This document shows positions 42,924 to 53,575 of a stretch of 64,000 nt of DNA, piece after piece (positions within the stretch are counted from its first letter, which is position 1; every line of letters begins with the position of its first letter). The translations under genes and the position numbers were made by a program. The notes beneath the pieces are model-generated. The model was not told the DNA's origin and searched no databases. It saw only the letters and a program-made list of their open reading frames with translations. Source of the DNA: Hyposmocoma kahamanoa (Eukaryota > Arthropoda > Insecta > Lepidoptera > Cosmopterigidae); contig NW_020654422.1 of assembly GCF_003589595.1 (NCBI RefSeq), positions 20,383,488 to 20,447,487 of the forward strand. Direction: 5' to 3'.

Positions 42924-43954
42924 GAACATAATTGATTAAAATTATCTTTATTACCACTGTAAAATACTATAATACTAACACATAAGCAAATTAAAACAAG
43001 ATAAACGTTGTAACAGGCGGATTTAGTGCTGTAGTTATTTTTTCGTGCTGAGCAGTTTTTTATGTATCGGAATTCATTATTTATGGAATACACGAGTATC
43101 ACTAACTTAAAGTGAACTGGTTTGACCTTTTATTACAGTGTAAGCAAGTAATAGCTATAATTTTTGTTCTCTCCCTCAATGGTCCATTGTGAATTCAAAT
43201 CTAGATTTATTAAAATGGGCCAACCTTTGATTGCGTACCTACCATTTATTACCAACTTAATTGCGCTTTTTATCCACTCTGTGTTTTAAGGCGTAAAGGT
43301 AAATTTCCCTTGATTGCAAGGTTTATAATTTTGTACCGCAAGGTTTCCATTGCGGCTTAGGTGTACTGTATTTAAAAGCTGTGAAAGATGATTTTTGTTT
43401 GACAGTATTGGTACAAAATCTGGCTTTAAAAGGGTGTAACCCTTCCCTCTTAATAAGTGGATGAAAGGTTTTTGGAATATTGTTTCTTTTATCTGCTTCG
43501 TACAACGTCGTACAAACGTTTGATATGATAATTTTGTTAATAGGATGCGATGGCCCCCAAAAGAACGTGTGTGCGCATTTTGGTTCTTAATTTTTTGGTT
43601 TTTATTGTCGGCGGACCTGTCGGAATGCGATCTGGTGTATTCCATTTGCTTTAATTGGTTTTATTTGATAAAATGCAATGTTCGGCACGTGTTTGATGTG
43701 TGATAAAAATGTGAGAGTATTGCTTTTGTGATGAGTTAATTTAGAGTTAAAAAAGGGGGTGTATGGCAGGCGATACAACACAAAGAATTACGAAACTTAA
43801 GTGGGGCACATTATTCCAGAATAATTAGCAGTAGGAGCTTAAAGTTCTCAACCACGTACCTGAAGACTAATCGTCTGTGTTTACCGTTTTTTTTTAAACA
43901 CGTAACTTATTGATAGACTTCGTTTAGCACGGGTACACGTACGGTACGGGTACG
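42924..43954. other. Non-coding stretch
   Basis: The largest open frame outside recognised repeats is 43286-43645 on the minus strand (119 codons, starting MEYTRSHSDRSADNKNQKIK). It is basic, rich in Asn and Lys, with no domain I recognise and no upstream or downstream exon evidence. Probably chance or a decayed repeat. Confidence 0.4.
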
Positions 43955-44102
43955 GGGAGACATGAGTTGACAAGTCCCATGTGCCTGTAATTTCACCAGC
44001 ACCCTTCAAAACCAGAAGGCAATAATGCTCGGACGGATGGTTTGGCGGCAGAAATAGTTAAGTAGACAGTACTTCCCCAGAAAAACTCTTCAAAAGGCAA
44101 GA
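43955..44102 (+). repeat. Family A repeat, 3' half
   Basis: ACATGAGTTGACAAGTCCCA, TGTGCCTG, CACCCTTCAAAACCAGAAG, a disrupted hairpin (AATGCTCGGACGGATGG), TTGGCGGCAGAAATAGTTAAG and CAGTACTTCCCCAGAAAAAC. Confidence 0.85.
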
Positions 44103-44825
44103 CAGGGACAATACGACTCCATTAAATGTCTTCTGATTTGGATGTTGACTCTTGCAGTTGATAAGTTACTTAGTGATTTTTTTGATTTGAGACCAAAAAC
44201 ATAACTTTTTGAATCACTTAGTAGTTTCACAAAATATACTCGGGAATTCCTAAAGGCAAACAAAAGTAACTTGTATTATTAAGTGTCCTTTGCCTTTTAA
44301 AACACTGAAAAAAGAATCGTAAAAACATACGTAGTACATGCTGTTATTACCGTATCTTTCATCATAGTAAAGGATGGAGTAAAATGTGAAAAAATAACGT
44401 CTGTTCCATATATTAATAAGACACATTCATGAGCTACTGCAAAAAGACCTCAGCGAAAAGATATTCGTAAAAAAAAACAAAGAATTGCCAAACAGAAACC
44501 CGCAACCGGCGTCAAATGGTAAATCCTCGAGGTACTCCATAATAATGCTCCCAAATAACCCCCGAAACGAGGCCATTAAAGACAATTTATATACACATGT
44601 TGCTTAAAATTTACTTTAATGTGTATCTACGCCGCAGTGTGATTAATCTCTTACACGATCCTAGGAGTGAGAGGGTGGCGCGAACGAACGATTAGAATTT
44701 AGTGCGATTTTCGTATGCGATTTTGTGGGCTTTATTATTATTGCTATTTGAATGTAAAAAAGTTTCACGTCTGGCCACAACTTACTCCATACACGAAAAA
44801 ACTCGCCTCGACAAGATTTAACATA
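44103..44825. other. Non-coding stretch
   Basis: 44620-44710 is GC-richer and could be a conserved element. The remainder is AT-rich and unrecognised. Confidence 0.4.
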
Positions 44826-45275
44826 ATTAACAAAGCATGACGTAACACAATTTCGAGAAGGAAGCTAACAGGAGGATTTGGAAAAAATTACGTCGTCTCG
44901 TCTCCTATACTGCAATTTGTGCGTTCTACCCGTTATGATATACGGAGCCGAGACATAGACAGTCATACGATTAGTCCACCATTAAAAGTTTCTCTGAAGG
45001 ATCCGATTCAAATGAGGTTATCCGACAGAGAACTAAGGTCACCGATAGCTGGTAGAATAAGTATGCTGAAGTGGCAGAGGGCCGCATCTGTCGAGGAACC
45101 GATAGTAATAAGGGGAACGAGCATTTGAGTGGAACAGTTGTAAGATGGCTGGTTAGATGGAGTGCGAAAGGCTGCTGGCAGCAGAATGCGACAAGCTGCG
45201 GACCGGACGAAATAGCGCACATTTGGACAATCTTATGTCAAACCGTGGACTGCAATATGTTGATGATGATGATGA
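44826..45275 (+). pseudogene. RTE-type LINE relic, C-terminal domain
   Basis: NLCVLPVMIYGAET, then a stop in place of the usual W, then TVI. It continues, after frameshift and deletion, with PIQMRLSDRELRSPIAGRIS and MLKWQRAASVE, then a shift to WSAKGCWQQNATS or, in the overlapping frame, RLLAAECDKLRTG. The CVLPVMxYGAET and ISxLKWQ motifs mark the RTE C-terminal domain. It ends with GATGATGATGATG (45259-45272), typical of RTE tails. Confidence 0.78.
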
Positions 45276-46324
45276 AAGTTTAACAGTTGTTCTGGTGTGC
45301 TTGCCACAGACGAATAGACGACCTCTTGAATACGGAAAGCCACTGGGAATGAGAAGCGTCAAACAATGAGGCGATTTCAGTTGATGTGTGAACAGAATCA
45401 TGAATTATCCTCATGATGATGAAAGGCAGAGAACAGGATATGGAATCCCCAAAATCCCAAAATCACAAAATGGACTGACGCTCTCGTAAATATGGAAGGA
45501 ATATATTTACTACGAACAAATTAACGGTAAACCTATCCACAGAAATAATACCTATATTATAAACAGATAACATTTCCCATTCTAGAACTGAAACTTATGT
45601 CGTTTATATAAGGTTTTGTATTGATAATATTGAAGAGTTAATGAAAGAAATATTGTGTAAGAAGATTTTGCGTTCAATCAATCATTTTTATCAGAAATTA
45701 ACCCTGTGCGGTTTAGTTACTACAGTTTTCATAATTGCGACTAATCAGTCGCTTGTCAGTTGTTACCCTTATTCCTACAGCGAGGTATTAGGCGCTTTGT
45801 ACTCCTCCCCCTCTGATTAGCAAACGGAGCTAACGTCTTACGTCTTACCCCAAGCAATCCACGCAATACTTTTCGCTAAAGTAAAGATTAATGTACCACC
45901 ATTTTGCTCTAGCTTGCTGTTGTTTATGTGACAAGCTTTTGGGTTTGTTGTTTTACTACAACCTGCTGAAGTAGGTTATTATATTATAATTACCTTATAT
46001 ATATCTGTCTTCTAACAGTACTTCTGTGTTTCTCTTTGAATGGTAGGGATAGTCAAAGTAATTGAAGTAACTGGAGTATTCGACTTTCTTCGTATCGCTT
46101 GTATATCTTTTCTTCAAGTAGACAGTCTCACTAATTGGCGGTTAGAGTACTTAAAAGGATTGGAATAAGGAGAATAAGAGCAAAAGGAAGAGCTTTTCTC
46201 TTCTTAAACAGATGACCTACACATTTGAAGTAAACACCAAAAAATGTCCGTCGGGTAAACAAAAGAAAGAAGTAAGGAAAGCATTACGCTAAGCCACAAC
46301 CAGTTACTTTGACCTGTTAAAAAA
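45276..46324. other. Non-coding stretch
   Basis: AT-rich, no gene or repeat family recognised. Confidence 0.45.
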
Positions 46325-46579
46325 AGTAGCAGTAGAGATGCTTGTGACAGTGTTCACTCAGGAAATACTGCTACATTACATATTTCTGCCGTCAAGCAGT
46401 AATTTGAGCATTACTGCATCCCGGTTTTGAAGTTGGCTGCCGGTGGAACTACAGGCTAATGAGTCTTCTTAACTTAAGGTCTCAGTGTGGCAGTGCCCAT
46501 AAATCTTTGCCATTTAAAGTGGCACTGCAACTGTTATGGTTAGGCGTGTAACGATGTGACCTCCTTACATCGTCATTCC
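46325..46579 (-). repeat. Family A repeat, minus strand
   Basis: TAGCAGTAGAGATGCTTGTGA, TTTCTGCCGTCAAGCAGTAAT, TTTGAGCATTACTGC, CTACAGGCTAATGAGTCTTC (diverged), GTGCCCATAAATCTTTGCC, CATTTAAAGTGGCACTGCAACTG, then a diverged outer end. The left arm of the stem-loop is partly deleted. Confidence 0.82.
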
Positions 46580-47012
46580 ATCTTTTTATCACCTTTTCTC
46601 TGGTTCCTGGACACTTGTTTTCAAATTTTGAATCATTCTTAAATTCCTTTGTCTCACCATTCTCATTTTGTTTTGCTCGTTCGTCACTCCCTGCTCAATC
46701 GCTGTAGCGAGCGGTACGGCTCTAATTTTTAACTGCGTCTAATTTTGATCCATTTACCAGTTCTCAACCTAAATCATGTGCCAATTTTAATGCTAATCTA
46801 ACCCAGTAACACTGTATAAATCGACCCTTTTGCGGTAAGTTTGTCTCACTTTTTAGTATTTGGGAGAGTTTTGTAGTTGTACCAGTTTTTTGTATATACC
46901 TTTTCTAGTCACAGCCTTTTGATTTAACTATGGAATAAATTTTTGTGGACCGAAGCATCCTATTTTATTGATGTGATCCTGGTCACGGCTCATTAGTGGT
47001 TTACAACCTTTT
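46580..47012. other. Non-coding stretch between two family A pieces
   Basis: No gene. Because a family A outer end (GTTCGTCCCGTCCC) appears at 47013, this segment could be an insertion that displaced that end from the copy at 46325. I see no terminal repeats that would prove it. Confidence 0.35.
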
Positions 47013-47052
47013 CAGGCGTGTGTTCGTCCCGTCCCTAGATATGATACTGTAA
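47013..47052 (-). repeat. Family A repeat, outer end only
   Basis: AGGCGTGTGTTCGTCCCGTC, CCTAGATATGATACTG is the minus-strand outer end (AAGTGACGGGACGAAC side) in inverse. Confidence 0.6.
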
Positions 47053-48860
47053 CCTGGGGACGTAGCTTAGGTTGCGTAGCGAGAGGTACTTTATAAATTT
47101 AAACTGGGATAATCTTCATAACTTGATATTTATTGTATTTTTTTACATATTTACTTTTTGAGGCTACTTTTTTAGATCTGACAAGATGTTCTTTTCTCTA
47201 ACCTATTTTTTCAAACACATTCCAAATACAAAACTATATTCACCCAGCCACTAGTTCTACTCATAGAATAGAGCCTAGACTACACTCTTCCTCACAACTG
47301 AAGGGGTGAACATCCCTAGCTGGTATCCTACCTATGATAGGCAACTTACATAAGTGATCAGCCTTTACTATAGGCTAGCCACACACTGCTCGGAAGCTAC
47401 TACCTTACCAGCAAGTAAACCACCGAGGAGGCTTTAGTCTGCCAAAAACCCATCTTAAAGGACAGACCATGACCACATCCTAATCAAACAATTCAAAATA
47501 TAATTATTCGTTAACTATCTTAGCTATTTAGGTAACCTGTCTAAATCCTAACTCTTTATTTCAGCTACCCTAGCTTGGCTGAATGTTCCTAACAAATCTT
47601 TAAACATCACTACTAAAACTTCCTAAATGCATCACTAAACTATCTTCAACGTGCACGCTGTTACGACGACGACACAGGCTTGAGCATCCATCGGACGATC
47701 ACTGGGTAACATCAATATTGATCTCCCAGCTGCCATAGTCCTCATCCTGCAGCTATCCACGTTCCATCAGCTTTACTCGTAAAGAAAAGAACAAAGCAGA
47801 AATTGCTTAATTGAATCAGTAACCTAATTGTGTATTAGAAAAGCCTTCCTGTTCATTTTCTAAAGAAATCTTTTAATAATCCTACTCGACATTCACGCAC
47901 TGATATGGGTTGGATTTAATCCAGACCAAGAATCAGTAGAGATGATTAAAATGCTTATGAACAGTTCATTCGCTTAACTGCCTTAACTTAAACCGTGTAA
48001 AGTTTAAAATTAATTGCGCTGGTGTCGCGTGCAACCGATTGCTCTGAAAAATCATCCCGTACTCCACATTGCTTACGATTAGACTTTGTATTTTTTGGAA
48101 GCACTTTATTTATGCGTTCTTTGTAAATATAACCTTTTGTGTTTTGCTTTATGGTTGATATTTTATTTTAATTTCTGTTATTTATTATATCGTCATTGGT
48201 AAAAAAAATTACAGAAATATAGGAGTTTTTATTTTCCAAATTGTTTTAAGCTTCTTGGACTATTGCTCAAAAGGAGACCAATATCTGGTAGCATAATTAA
48301 GGGCAATAATTCGTAAGGACTTAACATTTTTAGGAGACTGACAAGAAATAAGTTGACGTTTGCTTTTCAATAGTATACGACACTTACGACTTTTGTTTGC
48401 AAAATGCGCCTAAAAAGAATTATTTTGTTTAATCTTTTTGTTTACCGTCTCTCGTTTGAACTACACAAAAACCTGGCTCGCATTTCCGCGGAATAAATTC
48501 CTCCACGTTTCAAAAACAAGCGCACGTACGGGAGTTCTAATAAAAATACTAATTCATTATTATACAAATTTACTTTGACTCGGAATGCTAGCACGCTTTT
48601 CTTTCCTTGTGTCACTGATGATAATAATAAAAATTGGAAGTATGTGAAAAGTAGACATTACGTTATTTAGAGCAATACTTATATGATATTATGCAAAATA
48701 AATCAAGACCATTCTTTAACGGATCCTTATCAATTAATCTAAAAAGCAAAGGATACTTCAGAAAAATTGTCTTTATTATAACGTTGCTATGCGACCGTAT
48801 TTATGTTCAACTGTTCGTGACACATTCCCTTTTTCTTATAGTATTGATACTTCTTTTGTT
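47053..48860. other. Non-coding stretch with a C-over-G skewed block
   Basis: About 47190-47760 has noticeably more C than G on the plus strand and many CTA/CCTA words, unlike its neighbours. It ends with a GC-richer part (47660-47760) containing the palindrome ATCAATATTGAT. No gene, LTR or known repeat recognised. 47760-48860 is AT-rich. Confidence 0.4.
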
Positions 48861-49030
48861 TTACGACTGTATTGACTTTGAATAGTATGTTGCCACCTTG
48901 ACTGCGCTATTGGTGGCCGCGTAGAGATCCTCTTTTGTACAGGGCACATGAGCAAGTGCTGCATAGACTCTGTTGAGGCACCGCACCCACATCGGTTTAG
49001 ATTAGCATCCCTGAACCCCAATTTAAACAT
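48861..49030 (-). pseudogene. LINE protein C-terminus with zinc-finger-like motif
   Basis: The minus strand reads MFKLGFRDANLNRCGCGAST, ESMQHLLMCP. After a frameshift it reads CTKEDLYAATNSAVKVATYY, SKSIQS and a stop at 48863-48861. The CxCG...MxHLLxCP...CTxEDL...A...VA pattern is the cysteine/histidine-rich C-terminus of certain Jockey- or R1-like LINE proteins (from memory). The rest of the element is missing. Confidence 0.7.
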
Positions 49031-49120
49031 CTTATTTCTGATTCACGAACTATTTATGAACTAATTATGATCTGATTCACGGACTTCTACACGGGTACAC
49101 AGGATGCTTCAACCGCTTTA

Positions 49121-49380
49121 GGCTGTGATTCCACCGGAGACGTGAGGGGTAGCGAGGCGGTGTGCGGGGAAAAATCCACCAATAGGATTACTTCATTTTC
49201 CTGGCCTGGTTGAAAAGGGCTAGCGGAGCTAAGTATTTGTACATACAAAAACGAAACAGATATGTGCAAAAAATGTGTGACTGCAATGTGTGCGAGAGAT
49301 GCGAGCGAGGAATGTGTGCGAGGTTCGCCTCCGCTCACCCCACCACACCGCACCCCATGCGCGTACAGCTGAAAAGAGTC
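49121..49380. mobile_element. Harbinger-like MITE, 260 bp, TTA duplication (copy 2)
   Basis: Begins GGCTGTGATTCCACCGGAG and ends GAAAAGAGTC. TTA on both sides (49118-49120, 49381-49383). Its inside matches copy 1 closely (AATCCACCAATAGGATTACT, AGCTAAGTATTTGTACATAC, GCGAGGAATGTGTGCGAG). The open frames that cross it are incidental. Confidence 0.9.
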
Positions 49381-49383
49381 TTA

Positions 49384-50239
49384 AAAGAGCTTCTCATTTT
49401 CGCACCACTCAACGATAAACTCACACCGCCTACTACTAGCTACCTTGCAAAGCTTTGGTGGAATCGTAGCCATAAGATCATTCCGAAAGTTTAAATGTAA
49501 CCTTCTTGAGAATGCGAGAGGGAAAGATTGAATTATCATACCATATCAATCTGTTTCCACATATTTGCACAAAACCTGTACCAAGATAGGAAATTCAAAG
49601 CTAGACTGAGTAGGCATATGTTTGACGAACAAGAACCATCGTCGCTTAACATCAGGTGAGGTTGTGGCCAAGTAAGCGATCAAGCATTGTACATTAAATA
49701 ACCGACTTGACCATCGACTTAAACTGCGTCGGTTGTACCAAACAACCATAAACCGCGTGACTACACAGCTCAATAATTATCTTAATTTCTATGTCACTTT
49801 TCCAAGCCAAAGACTCGCTTCCTGACGTAATATTATTTAAAATAGGGTTATCATCTTCCAGCGGGTTATTCTACAATTTCTCATTTGTGCGGCGGCGGGT
49901 GTAAGCGACTGCGGTTTCGTAATATCCTGCCATGCTGCCCTTTTTCCGTCTACCCGCCAAGATTCAACAATGCCTGACACTGCATGTCCTCGGACAGTTT
50001 TTTTAAAAACACGGAATGTTTTTAGTTTTACATTGTTATAATGTACGGACGGTTTTTAATCTCGGAGAGACTGTTCCATTTCCTGAGGCATGATTCTGTT
50101 GTTTAATTTTTAGCGTGGCCTGTGTAATTTACATGTGCACTTTGAAGCAGTGCTTCAGCATTTGATAACTTCAACGGCTCAACAGTTAGTACTACGGGTA
50201 CTAGAGAGGAGGTATTATGTTTCTAACTTGATAATTTTT
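49384..50239. other. Non-coding stretch
   Basis: AT-rich with short GC-richer stretches. No gene or repeat family recognised. Confidence 0.45.
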
Positions 50240-50432
50240 TTATAATACTAAGTGATGGGACCAACAAGTCATGCACTGGTGGTAGCGACACGCCTGTCCA
50301 TAATAGTCGCAGTGCCGCAAAGATTTGAGTGACACTGTCACTGCGTCCATTATCTTGAGAGATAAGTTGACAAGTCTCATGTGCCGTAATTTCACCAGCA
50401 CCCTTACGCTTCAGAACCGGAATTCAAAGCAC
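50240..50432 (+). repeat. Family A repeat, 3'-truncated
   Basis: TTATAATACTAAGTGATGGG, ACCAACAAGTCATGCAC, CGACACGCCTGTCCATAATA, a damaged stem-loop (left arm lost), GACAAGTCTCATGTGCCG and TTACGCTTCAGAACCGGAA. It ends there and a GT-rich tract follows. Confidence 0.85.
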
Positions 50433-50440
50433 AATAATAA

Positions 50441-50508
50441 GCATGCGTGTTCGCGCGCGCGTGCATATGTATGCTTTTGCGTGCACGTGTGTGTGTTTGT
50501 GTGTGTGA
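50441..50508. repeat. Alternating purine-pyrimidine tract (Z-DNA-prone)
   Basis: CGCGCGCGCGTGCATATGTATG at the left and CGTGCACGTGTGTGTG...GTGTGTGTG at the right form about 65 bp of almost pure alternation with CG, CA and TG steps. Such tracts favour left-handed DNA under supercoiling (established knowledge). It lies next to the truncated end of a family A copy. Confidence 0.7.
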
Positions 50509-51404
50509 CGCATCATTTGTTGACGATGAGCAACTCCGTTTGAAACCGTCAACAGATGTATATTACAGGTGCTATCCCAATATAGGACCACTACATTAAC
50601 AACAGAAAGGGACTAGTTATATTTGTCATATATAAATTCGTACCCGAATATAAATTAAATAATTCATGAGGTATTGTGGAGCTGTGTACATTCAAAAATA
50701 TATCTACCCGAATCGTTTCTGCATTTACGCCTAATAAAACAGCGTTCAAAGCGGCTTTAAGAAAACATTTGCGCTTTACATCTATATATTACGAAAGCAA
50801 TAAAGCCCACATCCACTGCTGTCAAAGACTGAAATTAAAGCACTGCTATAGCTTTTTTGGCTGTTCTTAGCTTTGCGGTGTCAATGGAAACTTGGTTTAT
50901 TGCGAATGTTACTTATTACTTCTTATTACTTTGTAGGGGTAATCGAAGCTCGAATGTAAGGGAAAGGAAATTAAAGGCTGCCAGAGTTTAGATTCGGTTC
51001 AATTTGTTTAGTAAGGAATGATATTGCGTTTTGCGTTCATTCACACATTCACGATTTTTGACTATAAGGCAATTTCGTGGTCCGTAAATTCTGTAACTTT
51101 ATATGCATTTTGTAACGGTCTAAAGGTTTATTATTATAGATGCGGTTAATATCATATTTGTTATTATATTATTTAATTAGAACCGCGAATCTTGTGCTTT
51201 CACGATAAATGATTTCACCTGTAAGCTACCTGTGCCATTAAATTATGCACAGAGTATGTAACCGTACATAATTTTCATTAAAAGTCCCGCAAAGTTAGGC
51301 CGCTGTTTAAAATTTCAGCAAACCTCGATGTTCACCAGAATGTTTAAATAATCTGGTTTATTCTTGTCAAAAGTACCAAGAATCAACGAGCGTGGTTTTT
51401 AAAG
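50509..51404. other. Non-coding stretch
   Basis: AT-rich, nothing recognised. Confidence 0.45.
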
Positions 51405-51491
51405 ACTGATGCGAAGAGATGCAGTGAAAGATGTGTCAGGAGCGTAACGGTTGGACGTCCATGGTTTTTGCCAACCCACTGGTAGATAGCT
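51405..51491 (+). pseudogene. LINE 3' region, left of an LTR-like insertion
   Basis: GTGAAAGATGTGTCAGGAGC, CCATGGTTTTTGCCAACCCACTGG-type sequence ending in GTAGATAGCT. It resembles the end of the RTE-like LINE at 38395 (VKDV/VKEV...TACCCC.GTGGGAGA). The likely continuation, GTGCTAGTATATATGTAT, resumes at 52603 after the insertion. Confidence 0.6.
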
Positions 51492-52598
51492 TGTAACGAA
51501 AAACGTTACATACCCTTTTTTTCTACGTAATCGGTTAAACGAGTGCTAATGCTTACGCGTGGATTCTCTGCGGCTCGCATATAAAAGGAGTCGCGACGGC
51601 GTCCGCGCCACATTTCTCACGAGCCAGCATCGACTACGCGCGCTCCTAAATACTTAAATTGCAAATATAAATCCGCATTTCGGCAACTACGACAATTGCT
51701 TTTGATATTAACAACTTGTGAGTATAAGAAGTTCCCGTATTCGGGTGAGTATTCCAATACCACACCACTTATTTTCGTAATTCGCTATTTTTGTAAAATG
51801 GCGGTCGCGGAATGTGCATTCGTTAATTACGCGGTTCCTGTACATCCATAGGTCGAACAAATACGTTCCCTTACGGCTGGCAGCAACAATCCAGCAGCCA
51901 GTTATTTAATTTTGACGAATCCGCGTAATTAACGAAGGCACATGCGATGCCACGCGGTTTTACGTGACTTGACCTTTTGAACTTTACTTTTAGTCAACGT
52001 GTCATTTCACAATTGTATTTATTTCATTTTATCTAGCTTTGTTCTTGCTTGTGGGTGCCTTCTGCCTACCCACAAGTACTTAACCTTTTTTATTTTTCAG
52101 TTTAAATTCCGTTGTGATTTCTCCCGGCAGCAGGATTAATACGTAAGCCTTCCCTCCTTGGGTAAAGCATTCCTTAAGCTGCCGGGACGGAATCGCAACG
52201 GGCGCGTGCACAGCAGCGCAGTATACCCGCACTGTAACATGTTACAGGAACTCCGTTAGGGTTTAAAACCCTCGGCCACTACGTGCCCAACACCATCTAC
52301 AAGCGACGCGCGTCGTGCTTGGCTGCCGCAGTTCCGGGTTCACTTCCTGTCGGAGCCTTTCTTCAACACCTTCCGTCTCCGACACGACAAGGCGCCGGCT
52401 ATCTACATTCCAGCCGGCCTTTACCCAGGGGAGTGCATAACCCCGGGAGTGCTAACGATCCGTACCTTTAGGCCGGAGCCCACGTAATCATAAATTTTTA
52501 TGTACCCTGGGATTTATTCAATTTTATTAAAATAGTTAACCGCCCTACCTTCTTTTATTTTCACCCTTATTAGGGAAAGGTAGGGAACCCAGGTTACA
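51492..52598 (+). mobile_element. LTR-like element, probable solo LTR (Ty3/gypsy-like)
   Basis: Starts TGTAAC and ends GTTACA, the TG...CA ends of LTRs. AGCT is duplicated on both sides (51488-51491 and 52599-52602); a 4-bp duplication is usual for Ty3/gypsy-like elements (family knowledge). A TATA box (TATAAAA, 51580-51586) and an initiator-like TCACG near 51617 suggest its own promoter. The interior has hairpins (52122-52131 with 52178-52187; 51814-51837 with 51917-51941; 52048-52056 with 52068-52076). A 62-codon frame ends at 52471. There is no reverse transcriptase, primer-binding site or second LTR, so a solo LTR fits best. A short non-autonomous retroelement is the alternative. The strand is taken from the TATA box. 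Confidence 0.7.
51580..51621 (+). promoter_or_regulatory. Candidate TATA promoter inside the LTR-like element
   Basis: GCATATAAAAGGAGTCGCG with an initiator-like TTCTCACG about 35 bp downstream. A splice-donor-like GTGAGT lies at 51745-51750. A strong acceptor (CTTAACCTTTTTTATTTTTC, then AG at 52099-52100) lies downstream, so a spliced transcript is possible. Not shown to be used. Confidence 0.5.
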
Positions 52599-52625
52599 AG
52601 CTGTGCTAGTATATATGTATTTCTG
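52599..52625 (+). repeat. LINE tail, right of the LTR-like insertion
   Basis: AGCTGTGCTAGTATATATGT. The first four bases repeat the target site. The rest fits the usual TGATTATATGTATG end of the interrupted LINE. Confidence 0.55.
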
Positions 52626-53440
52626 ATATTTTATCTGACATGTTGATTTTAAACAATGTTATTAATTTCAATAATTAAAACACTTTTTTGGTTAGAAGGT
52701 CATTCCAGATTTTATGAATCAATAACTAGCTAAATGGCCTTTCACAGAGGATACATAGATCGTAACCAATTTCGAAAAGACCGTTTCCCAATTCCCAATT
52801 GAAGACCAAAACACCATTGACACTGCAATCTGCTGGGTCAAACAGGCCGTAAAATACTACGCTATGCATTTTATAAGTAACAGACCTGCCAAAACTAGAC
52901 TCCTGGAGAACACTGCTCAAACCCAACTGATACGTATGTGTGCGGCTATACAATTTTAAAACAAAGAATGCCGTACTACAACAACGTTGTACTGGGAACT
53001 GTTATTCGAAAAAGAGAACCGTGGGTATACGGTCGTCCCTGTTTTTAATTACAGCTAAGGCTGACGTCACAGTGACGAGTTAAATTGAAGTGCACAACCG
53101 TCGGAAGTTATAATTAACGGTCCAATTTGACCCGAGATAATGCAGGGTTTGACAGCAGGGAATGAGGGACGAAATAACATTAACTCCGCCTTAGAAGATG
53201 GGCACTGGTCAGATGCGGGGGAAATTTTAATTTAATCTTTGAAGCCTGTAGCCTTGTAGGTACACAATAGATCTGTGAATTTGATTCCACAGAGGGGAAT
53301 CATTTTTTTAAACAGAGCTCTCGAAACGAGGGAGTTGTTTCTCAAATGAGAGTTCAATTTCAATTTCAATTTCAATTGTTTATTGCGTGAGTTCTGTTGT
53401 GAATGTTTAGCATCAATACTTCTTGCTCACAACTTTTGAA
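52626..53440. other. Non-coding stretch
   Basis: A hexanucleotide repeat, (CAATTT)4, lies at 53353-53377. The 75-codon open frame 52726-52953 (minus) has no recognised domain. No repeat family assigned. Confidence 0.45.
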
Positions 53441-53575
53441 AGACGTGTGAAGTCTCCAAACCCCCATTGGTGTAGCATGACGGACTAAGGCCTAACACTT
53501 CCTTTAGAGGAAACCCTTAGCCAGCTGTGGGATGTAGAATGTGTTAATGACCATGATAATGAAACAAGTTCAGCT
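53441..53575 (+). repeat. LINE 3'-tail fragment
   Basis: GTGTGAAGTCTCCAAACCCC, CATTGGTGTAGCATGACGGA, CTAAGGCCTAACACTTCC, CAGCTGTGGGATGTAGAATG. The same order as at 23615-23729. RTE-like LINE end by memory. Confidence 0.5.

Noticed and set aside
43286..43645. 119-codon open frame, minus strand
   Set aside because: No recognisable domain, no exon signals and no homologous second copy noticed. Listed as non-coding, though a short unknown gene cannot be excluded without expression data.
52283..52471. Protein-coding gene of 62 codons
   Set aside because: It lies wholly inside the LTR-like element. A second frame is also open over the same bases, and neither is recognised as gag or another retroelement protein.
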